DNA from: Flavobacteriaceae bacterium
Lineage (GTDB): Bacteria; Bacteroidota; Bacteroidia; Flavobacteriales; Flavobacteriaceae
Length of the DNA stretch: 64,000 nt
NCBI GenBank assembly: GCA_947448525.1
Contig: CANFNV010000001.1
Span: 1 to 64,000 of the forward strand
Direction of reading: 5' to 3'
Shown here piece by piece: positions 50,950 to 59,021 of this stretch. Within the stretch, counting starts at the first letter, position 1. Each line of letters starts with the position of its first letter. The notes under the pieces were generated by a model. The model was not told the origin of the DNA. It was given only the letters and a program-made list of their open reading frames with translations, and did not search any database. Both the position numbers and the translations under genes were made by a program.

Positions 50950-51696
50950 ATGAAACATTTTGTTTTATTATTAACATTTATAAGTTTAATCTCTTGTTCA
51001 AGTCATCAGTATTATGTTTCGAAAATTGAAGGCAAGAAGATTGCAATCAATGAAAAGCTGACTGAAGTTTCTGAAATTGAAAATTACATCAAACCTTACA
51101 AAGAAAATATCAACAAAGATTTGAATGAAATATTGGCTTATTGCCCAATTACTTTAGATAAAACTGGAGAATGGCAAACTAATATCGGTTGTTTTCTTGC
51201 GGATATCACATTAGAAAAAAGCACACCTATTTTCTTGAAACGGGAGCAAAAATCAATTGATGTTTGTTTGTTAAATCACGGTGGCATTAGAACCATTATT
51301 CCAGAAGGTAGTGTGACGGCACGAAATGCTTATGAAGTGATGCCTTTCGAAAATAGTGCAGTAGTTATCGGTCTAAAAGGAGATTTGTTAGTTGAAATTG
51401 CCAATTTTATTGTCTCTGAGAAGAAACCGCATCCGTTATCTGGAATGACTTTTACGATTTCTAAAGATAATTCCGTAAAAAACATTCAAGTGCAAGGAAA
51501 ACCTTTAGAATTAAACAAAATATATTATGTAGTCACGTCCGATTATTTGTCTAATGGTGGTGACAATATGAATTTCTTTAAGAAAGGGATTAATAGAATG
51601 GATACCGACTATAAACTTCGTAACATCATGATTGATTATTTTAAAGAGGTTGATACCTTGAGAGTGAATACTGATACTAGAATTATAAAAGAATAA
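50950..51696 (+). CDS. 5'-nucleotidase C-terminal-domain lipoprotein
   Basis: The protein is about 248 residues from ATG 50950, chosen because it begins a lipoprotein signal with Cys16 (FVLLLTFISLISCSS). An ATG 33 bases upstream would place charged residues in front of that signal. The body is a complete 5'-nucleotidase C-terminal domain: CFLADITLEKSTPIF, LLNHGGIRTIIPEGSVTARN, YEVMPFENSAVVIGLKGDLL and YYVVTSDYLSNGGDNMNFF, the last being the substrate-binding loop. This domain normally follows a metallophosphatase domain in one chain. Here the phosphatase is encoded by the next gene, 23 bases downstream. The two probably work together on extracellular nucleotides. Confidence 0.88.
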   Translation: MKHFVLLLTFISLISCSSHQYYVSKIEGKKIAINEKLTEVSEIENYIKPYKENINKDLNEILAYCPITLDKTGEWQTNIGCFLADITLEKSTPIFLKREQKSIDVCLLNHGGIRTIIPEGSVTARNAYEVMPFENSAVVIGLKGDLLVEIANFIVSEKKPHPLSGMTFTISKDNSVKNIQVQGKPLELNKIYYVVTSDYLSNGGDNMNFFKKGINRMDTDYKLRNIMIDYFKEVDTLRVNTDTRIIKE

Positions 51697-51719
51697 TAAC
51701 GGAACTTAATTAAGCAAAA

Positions 51720-52631
51720 ATGAAAAGAAGAGATTTTATCAAAAATACCGCTGCAAGTTCAGCATTATTAACCCTTACCGGATTGTCTTTAAGTAGTTTT
51801 AAAAGTGAAACTGTAAAACACATCACGATTCTTCATACCAATGATGTTCACAGTTATATTGATCCGTTTCCGCCCAATCATCCAAAAAATCCGAATATGG
51901 GTGGTGTAGCTCGTCGTGCGGCACTAATAGAAACTATTAGACAAGAAAACCCAAATGTGCTTTTGCTTGATGCGGGCGATATTTTTCAAGGAACACCTTA
52001 TTTTAATTACTATGGTGGCGAATTGGAATTCAAATTAATGAACATGATGGGATATGAAATTGTAACACTTGGAAATCACGATTTTGACAACGGAATAGAT
52101 GGATTGTTAGCACAAATGCCCAATGCTAACTTTGAATTTGTTTCCAACTATGGCTTCCAAAATACCGTTTTAGATGGTCATGTAAAACCTTACAAAATCA
52201 AAAATGTTGATGGTATTAAAATTGGCATCTTCGGATTGGGAGTAGAATTGCAAGGCTTAGTTGATAAGAAAAATTGCAAAGAAACGGTTTATCATGAACC
52301 CATAGAATCAGCAACCGATATGGCTCGAATTCTAAAACACGAACAAAAATGTGACCTCGTTATTTGTTTATCGCACATTGGATATGAATATAAAGAAGAT
52401 CCTAATAAAGTTTGTGATTTACTTCTAGCTAAAAAAACTAAAGATATCGATTTAATTATTGGTGGCCACACCCATACTTTTCTTAATAAACCCGTAATTG
52501 AAAAAAACTTGGATGGAAAAGATGTCTTAATCAATCAAGTGGGTTGCTACGGATTAAATTTAGGGAGAATTGATTTCTATTTAACCTCAGACCGTCAAAT
52601 TGCCAGCAAAGGAAAGTCAATCATTGTTTAA
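51720..52631 (+). CDS. 5'-nucleotidase metallophosphatase domain with Tat-type signal
   Basis: The 303-residue protein starts with a twin-arginine-like signal (MKRRDFIKNTAASSALLTLT). The calcineurin-like phosphatase motifs are complete: ILHTNDVHSYIDPF, LLLDAGDIFQGTPYFN, TLGNHDFDNGIDGLL, CLSHIGYEYKED and IIGGHTHTFLNKP. They form the dinuclear metal site that hydrolyses nucleotides or similar phosphate esters in the periplasm. It lacks the C-terminal substrate-recognition domain, which is encoded separately just upstream. Confidence 0.92.
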   Translation: MKRRDFIKNTAASSALLTLTGLSLSSFKSETVKHITILHTNDVHSYIDPFPPNHPKNPNMGGVARRAALIETIRQENPNVLLLDAGDIFQGTPYFNYYGGELEFKLMNMMGYEIVTLGNHDFDNGIDGLLAQMPNANFEFVSNYGFQNTVLDGHVKPYKIKNVDGIKIGIFGLGVELQGLVDKKNCKETVYHEPIESATDMARILKHEQKCDLVICLSHIGYEYKEDPNKVCDLLLAKKTKDIDLIIGGHTHTFLNKPVIEKNLDGKDVLINQVGCYGLNLGRIDFYLTSDRQIASKGKSIIV

Positions 52632-52726
52632 CTTTTAAGTAAGTATCAAAGTAACCTAAATTTAATCACATCATCTCCTACTTAATAATTCCTAAATCTT
52701 AAATCCTACTTCCAATCTTCCCGCTT

Positions 52727-53263
52727 TCACTCAAACATCTCCAACAATTTATTGACCGTATTCCAATTGCGTATGGTAGCCACTACATTCAATTTCTTCT
52801 CAATATATTTCTGATCCAAACGAGTTTTGCCAGCACCAATATGGTATTTAATGAAAATTCTGTTGCCGTCCATCACCGCTTCATCCGGCTTGAATTGACT
52901 GATTTTTAACTCATTGATCGCGTTACTGTTCAACTCTTTAGATAAAAAACCTACATACAACTTCTTTGTGTCAACATCTTTCTCTTTCAAAAAAGGATTA
53001 TTGGTTAAGCACAATTCTAAGTCTTGTTTTCCGATTACAATTACCGGAACTTCGTACCCAAAGGTCTTATAAATCTCTTGTTTGATTTTGAATCCTACAC
53101 TAAAGCTACTTTCTAAATCAGCTTCTACAAAGACATTCCCTGATTGGATGTAGGTTTCCACATTAGTAAACCAAATGGCTTCTATAGCAGTTTTTAAATC
53201 CTCCATTTTAATCATGTTGTGCCCCGAGACGTTGACGCCTCTCAAAAGTGCTAAATATTTCAT
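52727..53263 (-). CDS. DUF1697 protein
   Basis: The 178-residue protein shows the DUF1697 signature at its N-terminus (MKYLALLRGVNVSGHNMIKM), followed by YIQSGNVFVEADLESSFSVG, YEVPVIVIGKQDLELCL and the C-terminal YIEKKLNVVATIRNWNTVNK. The family is widespread and soluble, with no established activity. It is transcribed alone, convergent with the nucleotidase pair and divergent from rlmD. Confidence 0.92.
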   Translation of the reverse strand: MKYLALLRGVNVSGHNMIKMEDLKTAIEAIWFTNVETYIQSGNVFVEADLESSFSVGFKIKQEIYKTFGYEVPVIVIGKQDLELCLTNNPFLKEKDVDTKKLYVGFLSKELNSNAINELKISQFKPDEAVMDGNRIFIKYHIGAGKTRLDQKYIEKKLNVVATIRNWNTVNKLLEMFE

Positions 53264-53309
53264 TAATTCACTAATTTCTGGCTAAATTATATTTTTTTAT
53301 CAAACGTTC

Positions 53310-53338
53310 TTGTAAAACATTTCAATAGTTTATTTTTG
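53310..53338 (+). promoter_or_regulatory. Promoter of rlmD
   Basis: TTG at 53310-53312, 18 bases, then TATTTTTG at 53331-53338 match the Bacteroidetes consensus well. The ATG of rlmD is only five bases after the -7 element, so the transcript is predicted to be leaderless or nearly so. Confidence 0.65.
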
Positions 53339-53342
53339 CCTC

Positions 53343-54758
53343 ATGGGAAAAAAGAAAACAGACAAAGTTATTTTTGAAAACGTAACCGTGCTGGATGCTG
53401 GTGCCAAAGGTGTTTCGGTGGCTAAAGCGCCTGAAGGACAAGTAATATTCATACCAAATGTAGTACCCGGCGATGTGGTGGATGTGCAAACATTAAAAAA
53501 ACGCAAATCGTACTACGAAGGAAGAGCTATTAAATTTCACTCGTTTTCTAAAAATAGAGTCGAACCCGTATGTAAACATTTTGGGGCTTGTGGTGGTTGT
53601 AAATGGCAAAACATGAAGTATGAACAACAGCTTTATTACAAAAATAACGAAGTTTTTAATAACCTCAAACGAATTGGTAAAATTGATTTGCCCGTCTTCG
53701 AACCGATAATGGGTTCTGAAAAACAATTCTTTTACCGTAATAAAATGGAGTTTGGTTTTTCCGACACGCGTTGGTTGAGCGAAACCGAAATACAATCGGA
53801 AGATACTACTTTGAGTAAAAAACCTGCTTTGGGATTTCATATTCCAAGAATGTGGGATAAGATTTTGGATATTGAAAAATGCCATTTGCAGGAAGATCCA
53901 TCGAATGCGATTCGTAATGCCGTAAAAGAATTTGCTTCAGAAAAAGGTATGACGTTCTTTAATGCGCGTAATCACGAAGGTTTGTTGCGTACTTTAATGC
54001 TACGCACGGCTTCAACTGGCGAAATAATGGTGCTGATTCAATTCTTTGAAGACGATAAAGCCAATCGGGAACTGTTGTTGGATTATATCTATGAGCAATT
54101 TCCGCAAATCACGTCGTTGCAATATGTTATTAACAGCAAAGCAAACGACACCCTTTATGACCAAGACATTAAATTATATAAAGGAAGAAACTACATTCTA
54201 GAAGAAATGGAAGGATTGCATTTTAGCATCAACGCTAAATCGTTCTACCAAACGAATTCCGACCAAGCGTATGAATTGTATAAAATTACTCGTGAGTTTG
54301 CAGGATTGAAAGGCAACGAAGTGGTGTATGATTTATATACCGGAACCGGAACTATTGCACAATTCGTTTCTAAAAAAGCGAAGAGAGTAATTGGTGTAGA
54401 GGCCGTTCCAGAAGCGATTGCAGATGCTAAAGAAAATGCAAAACGCAATGAAATTACCAATTGTGAGTTTTATGTAGGAGATATGAAAAACGTTTTTAAT
54501 GACGAATTCATCAACCAACATGGAAAACCGGATGTGATCATTACCGATCCGCCACGAGACGGAATGCACAAAGATGTAGTGGAAATGTTATTGAAAACGG
54601 GGGCTCCAAAAATTGTATATGTCAGTTGTAACTCGGCTACTCAAGCGAGAGATTTGGCCTTGATGGACGAAAAATACAAAGTAACGCGTGTGCGACCAGT
54701 GGATATGTTTCCGCAGACGCATCATGTGGAAAATGTTGTACTTTTGGAACTTAAGTAA
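53343..54758 (+). CDS. rlmD: 23S rRNA (uracil-1939-C5)-methyltransferase RlmD
   Basis: The 471-residue enzyme has an N-terminal TRAM RNA-binding domain (FENVTVLDAGAKGVSVAKAP, IFIPNVVPGDVVDVQT). A 4Fe-4S cluster region follows (CKHFGACGGCKWQNM plus Cys in EKCHLQEDP). The Rossmann methyltransferase has VVYDLYTGTGTIAQFVSKKA, TDPPRDGMHKDVV and the catalytic Cys of IVYVSCNSATQARDL. The RlmD name is the usual call for this architecture, although related RlmCD-type enzymes can modify two sites. Two envelope genes follow after 15 bases and may be co-transcribed. Confidence 0.93.
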   Translation: MGKKKTDKVIFENVTVLDAGAKGVSVAKAPEGQVIFIPNVVPGDVVDVQTLKKRKSYYEGRAIKFHSFSKNRVEPVCKHFGACGGCKWQNMKYEQQLYYKNNEVFNNLKRIGKIDLPVFEPIMGSEKQFFYRNKMEFGFSDTRWLSETEIQSEDTTLSKKPALGFHIPRMWDKILDIEKCHLQEDPSNAIRNAVKEFASEKGMTFFNARNHEGLLRTLMLRTASTGEIMVLIQFFEDDKANRELLLDYIYEQFPQITSLQYVINSKANDTLYDQDIKLYKGRNYILEEMEGLHFSINAKSFYQTNSDQAYELYKITREFAGLKGNEVVYDLYTGTGTIAQFVSKKAKRVIGVEAVPEAIADAKENAKRNEITNCEFYVGDMKNVFNDEFINQHGKPDVIITDPPRDGMHKDVVEMLLKTGAPKIVYVSCNSATQARDLALMDEKYKVTRVRPVDMFPQTHHVENVVLLELK

Positions 54759-54773
54759 GTAATAGTGAAAATT

Positions 54774-55265
54774 ATGAAAAAGATATTTTTGTTATTGGTT
54801 GTTGTATTTTCTTTATCGGGCTGTGAGAAGGATGACATTTGTGATGCGTCAACTTCTACCACTCCGCGACTGGTGATACAATTTTATGAATCGGCTGCAC
54901 CAACCCCTGTATTAAAATCGGTAACTGCTTTAGGAGTTATCGTACCCGGATATACAACTATGAGTTTTAATGGTAGTAAGATAATGATTCCTTTGCAGAC
55001 AAATGACGATTCTACTATTTTTCGTTTTATACAAAATGGATCAGATAGCGATTTGACCAATGACAATGAAGATATTTTAACTTTGAATTACACTCGAAAA
55101 ACGGTCTATGTTTCAAGAGCTTGCGGCTACAAAATGCTATTCAACTTGACGAACACCAATACCAACATCCTAACACCCGATAGTGATAATTGGATTAAAA
55201 ACATAATTATTGTAAAACCTAATCTTGAAAACGAAAATGAGGTCCATGTTCAAATATATTATTAG
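54774..55265 (+). CDS. DUF6452 family lipoprotein
   Basis: The protein is about 163 residues from ATG 54774; a GTG three codons upstream is an alternative. It has a lipoprotein signal with Cys17 (IFLLLVVVFSLSGCEKDD), then a conserved cysteine-containing core (DICDASTSTTPRLVIQFYES), YTTMSFNGSKIMIPLQTND and the C-terminal YVSRACGYKMLFNLTNTNTN and IIIVKPNLENENEVHVQIYY. I recognise it as DUF6452, of unknown function. It overlaps the next gene by about 20 bases, and the two are often paired behind rlmD. Confidence 0.8.
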   Translation: MKKIFLLLVVVFSLSGCEKDDICDASTSTTPRLVIQFYESAAPTPVLKSVTALGVIVPGYTTMSFNGSKIMIPLQTNDDSTIFRFIQNGSDSDLTNDNEDILTLNYTRKTVYVSRACGYKMLFNLTNTNTNILTPDSDNWIKNIIIVKPNLENENEVHVQIYY

Positions 55266-55992
55266 TTTATGGTTTGTTTTGGCCACATTTTTAGGACATG
55301 CCCAAGCTCAACAATCAAAAGACACAATTGCATCTGAAAAAAAAGACAGCATCAAACCCAAAACCGAACGTTATGGATTGCGTTTGGGAATTGATTTATT
55401 CAAATTAACCCGCTCATTTTCAGAAAAAAACTACAAAGGATTAGAACTTGTAGGCGATTTTAAATTCACCAGAAAACATTATTTAGCAGGTGAAATAGGA
55501 AACGAAAACAAAACCGTACAAGACGATCATTTGAATTTTACCACAAAAGGCACGTATATTAAAGCTGGTTTTGATTACAACACTTATGAAAACTGGTTTG
55601 GTATGCATAACATGATTTATGTTGGATTGCGCTATGGTGTTAGTACTTTTAGCCAAACATTAAACAGTTATACCGTTTACAATCCATATCCCTATTTTGG
55701 ACAAAGTCCGGTAACCGTTGATGGCACAAAATACGATGGATTATCGGCACAATGGATAGAAGTTGTTGCGGGAGTAAAAGCAGAGTTATTTAATAATTTG
55801 TATATTGGATTCAGCGTTAGGATGAATAATTTAATCTCCAATAAAGTTCCAGATAATTTTGACAACCTATACATTCCTGGATTTAACAGAACTTATGGCG
55901 GTAAATTTGGAGCAGGATTTAATTACACTATCTCCTATTTTGTACCTTTATTTAAAACCATTTTGAAACCGAAAGAGAAGAAAAAGGATTAG
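55246..55992 (+). CDS. DUF6048 family outer-membrane-barrel-like protein
   Basis: The protein is about 248 residues from ATG 55246 (MFKYIISLWFVLATFLGHAQ); an ATG at 55237 is also possible. After the signal peptide comes a run of beta strands typical of a small barrel (RYGLRLGIDLFKLTRSF, LELVGDFKFTRKHYLAGEIG, TYIKAGFDYNTYENWFGMHN, YIGFSVRMNNLISNK, KFGAGFNYTISYFVPLF). I recognise it as DUF6048, with no known role. Its start overlaps the DUF6452 lipoprotein gene, so the two products may work together in the outer membrane. Confidence 0.8.
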   Translation: MFKYIISLWFVLATFLGHAQAQQSKDTIASEKKDSIKPKTERYGLRLGIDLFKLTRSFSEKNYKGLELVGDFKFTRKHYLAGEIGNENKTVQDDHLNFTTKGTYIKAGFDYNTYENWFGMHNMIYVGLRYGVSTFSQTLNSYTVYNPYPYFGQSPVTVDGTKYDGLSAQWIEVVAGVKAELFNNLYIGFSVRMNNLISNKVPDNFDNLYIPGFNRTYGGKFGAGFNYTISYFVPLFKTILKPKEKKKD

Positions 55993-56002
55993 TAATTCCT
56001 AA

Positions 56003-56245
56003 TTAATCAATTTCTTTAACCCCTTTTACAAAAAGCCATTTCATAAAAAGCTTCTCGCCATCTTTTGATTTAACAGCTTGAAACTTTGGTGCCAAGACAG
56101 TCCCAATAACAAAAGCTGTAATCGGAATCCAAATTCCATTTAGATTAGTAAAATAAGACACCGCCACCTGAAGCGGTAAAAAGAAAGCGGCAAAACTTAG
56201 AAGATTATAAACGAATGATTTTATTCTTTTTGACATTGTTACCAT
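56003..56245 (-). CDS. Small membrane protein, 80 residues
   Basis: The product (MVTMSKRIKSFVYNLLSFAA) has two likely membrane helices, around residues 14-32 and 35-52, the second followed by VLAPKFQAVKSKDGEKLFMK. It ends WLFVKGVKEID. A start at 56236 is equally possible. I do not recognise a named family with certainty. It stands alone on the minus strand, 10 bases from the end of the convergent DUF6048 gene. Coding character is supported by its well-formed transmembrane pattern, but no function can be proposed. Confidence 0.65.
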   Translation of the reverse strand: MVTMSKRIKSFVYNLLSFAAFFLPLQVAVSYFTNLNGIWIPITAFVIGTVLAPKFQAVKSKDGEKLFMKWLFVKGVKEID

Positions 56246-56334
56246 TTTAATTCATTTCAAAAATAGCTTCTTTTTTTGTTTTAAAATAGAAGTCTTATAA
56301 ACTATTTTGAAAACAGCAAAAAAGTTTACTACTT

Positions 56335-56366
56335 CATAAAAAAAGGTTGCCATTTCTGACAACCTT
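56335..56366 (-). terminator. Terminator of the eight-repeat T9SS protein gene
   Basis: Read on the minus strand, a 7-base-pair stem aaggttg with caacctt and a 10-base loop is followed by a run of T at 56342-56335. It lies about 26 bases after the stop codon at 56392. Confidence 0.75.
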
Positions 56367-56391
56367 ATAAAAAGTAAACTTTTTAGGATTA

Positions 56392-58833
56392 CTATTTCTT
56401 AACCACTTTTACTGTTTTTTCATTTCCCTCAGAAACTACTTTCACAAAATAAGTAGCACTTGGAAGATTACTTAAATCAATTTGTACATTGCTACTATTA
56501 GTTTTAGTTTCCAAAACAACTTGCCCAATGGAGCTTATTACACTAACCTCAGATATGTTATTAGAATAAGAGATATTCAAAATAGTAGAGGTTGGATTTG
56601 GATAAAAATTGAAATTTAAGTTATCGAAACCAACACTTGAAAGAGTTGTAGTTATAGTTACTGCAAAAGGGGTACTAGGACATAGTCCATCAACATTTAC
56701 AGCATAATAAGTTGCACCATTTATAACCATTGTAGAAGATGATAATGGATTTGTTCCAGCTAATGCATCAGCTAAAGAGGAATACCATAAAACTGTACTA
56801 GGACTTACTACAATAGTTGAAATAGTATCTGTATCTAATAAGGTTTGTGCAGCATTTCCTGAGACAGGTAATGAAGGTACATTTATAGTCAAGTCTAAAA
56901 CCTCTGTATTACAACCATTTACATATGTATAAGTTCCTGATGCTGAATAGGTAGTACCATTAACAGACCAAGTATAATTCCCACAGGAAGTTGCTATAGT
57001 TGTATTAGTGGTGCTTGGCGTAATAGTTAAATGTAACGTAGCTAAATTATCACATCCTAAGCTATTAGTGCTTGTATAAGTATAATCACCACTTGTTGTA
57101 TAATTAGCTCCATTCCATGTAAAATTATCGCAAGCTACCTGAGTTTCTTCCGATGTTGAGCTATTGTTAATGGTTAAATTCAATATTTGAGTATCGCAAC
57201 CATTGACAATGGTATAAATTCCAGAAATCGTATGAGTAATACCATCTAATGACCAAGTGTAACTTTCACAAGCGGTTGCTGTTGTAGTATTTGTAGTGCC
57301 TGGAGTTATTATTAAATCCAATATTTCTGTAACACAATCATTTACATAAGTGTACGTTCCTGAGTTAGTATAAGTGGTACCATTAACAGCCCAAGTATAT
57401 GTGTCACATACATTAGCTGTAGTTGTATTTGAAATAACCCCTGTAATGGTCAAATCTAAATATCGAGTAGTACAACCATTCTCATAGGTATATAAGCCAG
57501 AATCAGTATAGGTGGTATTATTTACAGACCAAAAATAAGTAGTACAAGCAGAAGCTGTAGTTGTAGTTGTTATTAATGGAACAATTGTTAAATTCAGTAT
57601 TTGAGTATCGCAACCGTCTATATAAAGATATGTTCCGCTTGTTGAATAAGTAATATTGTTAACCGCCCATGTAAAAGAATCACACGATGTAAGTGTTGTT
57701 GTATTTGTAGTGTAAGGTGTAATAGTCAAATTCAAAGTTTTAGTATCACATCCATTTACATAAGTGTACGTTCCAGAGTTAGTGTAAGTGGCACCATTTA
57801 ATGACCAAGTATAACTAGCACAAGCGGTTATATTTGAAGTGCTTGAGGTATTTGGATTAATTGTAAGATTTAAAGTTTTATTTACACAACCACTCAAATA
57901 TGTATAAATTCCAGAGGTAGTATAAGTAGTCCCGTTTTCCGACCAGGTATAACTAGCACATGCTGATATAGTTGTTGTCTCACTTGTAAGTGGATTAACA
58001 ACAACAGTTGCGGTAGTTGGAGTACTAGAGCTACTAGAATTTGTTGCAACAAAAGAAAACGTTACAGTTATAGGACTACTTGTTGTGTTGGTTAAAGACC
58101 CAGTTACATTACCTGAACCACTTGCTGCAATTCCGGTTACTAAAACAGTATTGTTTCTTGTCCATGTGAAATTCGTTTTTGGAGTCATAACAACATCATC
58201 TATATGCATATTTGTTGCACCTCCTGCATTGTCACCACGCACCAAAAACTTTACTCTAATTGTCTGGCCTACATAGGATGACAAATCATAAGTTACTTGA
58301 GTCCAAGTTTGACTATTACTACAAACATGCATAATTGTAGCCAAAACAGCATCACTTGAATTAGTAATATAAGCATCCTGCCAATCAAAATCTATAGTAT
58401 CTTCACTGTAAGGTTTATACCAATAACTTAAAGTCGCGCCACCTGAAGGAACAAAAAAAGTTTGATAAAAAGAGGAATTTCCAAACAATTGTGCATCTGT
58501 CATACCCGCTATACCGCCTATTCTAGCAGAATAACTTCCAGTTCGGCTAACTGTTGAACTAATCACTGGAGAAGGACTCACCGAATTAATATTCCATGGA
58601 CTGAAAGTACCAGTTTCAAAATCTCCATTAGAAATACCATCTCCATTTCCATTGGTTATGTTTATAGAAGATATTGCATTTCCAGAGCAAATTGTTTGTG
58701 ATGTTGGACTAATTACTGGAGCAACGGGAGGAAGTACTAAAAAAGAATGGGACTGACTTGAAGTTAAAAGAGCGCTTTGAGCATTCAAATATGTACTAGC
58801 TAATAATAGTAATAACAAAGTAATTTTTTTCAT
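56392..58833 (-). CDS. Secreted protein with eight cysteine-pair repeats and T9SS sorting domain
   Basis: The 813-residue protein has a signal peptide (LLLLLASTYLNAQS). An N-terminal jellyroll-like domain follows at residues 55-230 (NGDFETGTFSPWNINSVSPS, SFYQTFFVPSGGATLSYWYK, RVKFLVRGDNAGGATNMHID), probably a carbohydrate or calcium-binding choice-of-anchor module. Next come eight tandem repeats of about 46 residues with one conserved Cys before YTW and a second in NGC (TACASYTWSLNGATYTNSG, TYTYVNGCDTKTLNLTI). A short Ig-like segment and a T9SS sorting domain (NFYPNPTSTILNISYSN) end the protein. It is a surface protein of unknown role with a terminator and a strong promoter of its own. Confidence 0.9.
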   Translation of the reverse strand: MKKITLLLLLLASTYLNAQSALLTSSQSHSFLVLPPVAPVISPTSQTICSGNAISSINITNGNGDGISNGDFETGTFSPWNINSVSPSPVISSTVSRTGSYSARIGGIAGMTDAQLFGNSSFYQTFFVPSGGATLSYWYKPYSEDTIDFDWQDAYITNSSDAVLATIMHVCSNSQTWTQVTYDLSSYVGQTIRVKFLVRGDNAGGATNMHIDDVVMTPKTNFTWTRNNTVLVTGIAASGSGNVTGSLTNTTSSPITVTFSFVATNSSSSSTPTTATVVVNPLTSETTTISACASYTWSENGTTYTTSGIYTYLSGCVNKTLNLTINPNTSSTSNITACASYTWSLNGATYTNSGTYTYVNGCDTKTLNLTITPYTTNTTTLTSCDSFTWAVNNITYSTSGTYLYIDGCDTQILNLTIVPLITTTTTASACTTYFWSVNNTTYTDSGLYTYENGCTTRYLDLTITGVISNTTTANVCDTYTWAVNGTTYTNSGTYTYVNDCVTEILDLIITPGTTNTTTATACESYTWSLDGITHTISGIYTIVNGCDTQILNLTINNSSTSEETQVACDNFTWNGANYTTSGDYTYTSTNSLGCDNLATLHLTITPSTTNTTIATSCGNYTWSVNGTTYSASGTYTYVNGCNTEVLDLTINVPSLPVSGNAAQTLLDTDTISTIVVSPSTVLWYSSLADALAGTNPLSSSTMVINGATYYAVNVDGLCPSTPFAVTITTTLSSVGFDNLNFNFYPNPTSTILNISYSNNISEVSVISSIGQVVLETKTNSSNVQIDLSNLPSATYFVKVVSEGNEKTVKVVKK
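56870..57990 (-). repeat. Eight tandem 46-residue cysteine-pair repeats
   Basis: Each unit of about 138 bases encodes a pattern of Cys, about 25 residues, Cys, with SYTWSxNGTTYTxSGTYTYV before the second Cys and an LNLTI strand after it. Unit seven is degenerate (VACDNFTWNGANYTTSGDYT) and has an inserted NSLGC. The regular pairing suggests one intra-repeat disulfide each in the oxidising extracellular space. Confidence 0.85.
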
Positions 58834-58863
58834 GTAAGTTTTTTTTTAAAAATTTGATGACTA

Positions 58864-58893
58864 CAAATATACCGATAATATCTAACTATACAA
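58864..58893 (-). promoter_or_regulatory. Promoter of the eight-repeat T9SS protein gene
   Basis: On the minus strand TTG (58893-58891), 19 bases, then TATATTTG (58871-58864) match the consensus. The leader to the ATG at 58833 is about 25 bases. A second overlapping -7 match (TAATTTTG at 58898-58891) is also present. Confidence 0.7.
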
Positions 58894-59021
58894 AATTATT
58901 TTAATTTGTATAAATTAAATTATAATTTTTTGATTATTAATATTTTATGATATTTTATTTAATCAAAATGTTTTTTCTAATCATCTGTTTTTAAATTAAT
59001 TTTTGGTTACAAAATTAATAA

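Noticed and set aside
52632-52726. Possible terminator between convergent genes
   Set aside because: Only weak complementarity (taagta-type) without a stable GC stem or T-run.
53493-53885. 130-residue ORF antisense to rlmD
   Set aside because: It covers the TRAM and FeS-cluster region of rlmD on the other strand and has no family resemblance.
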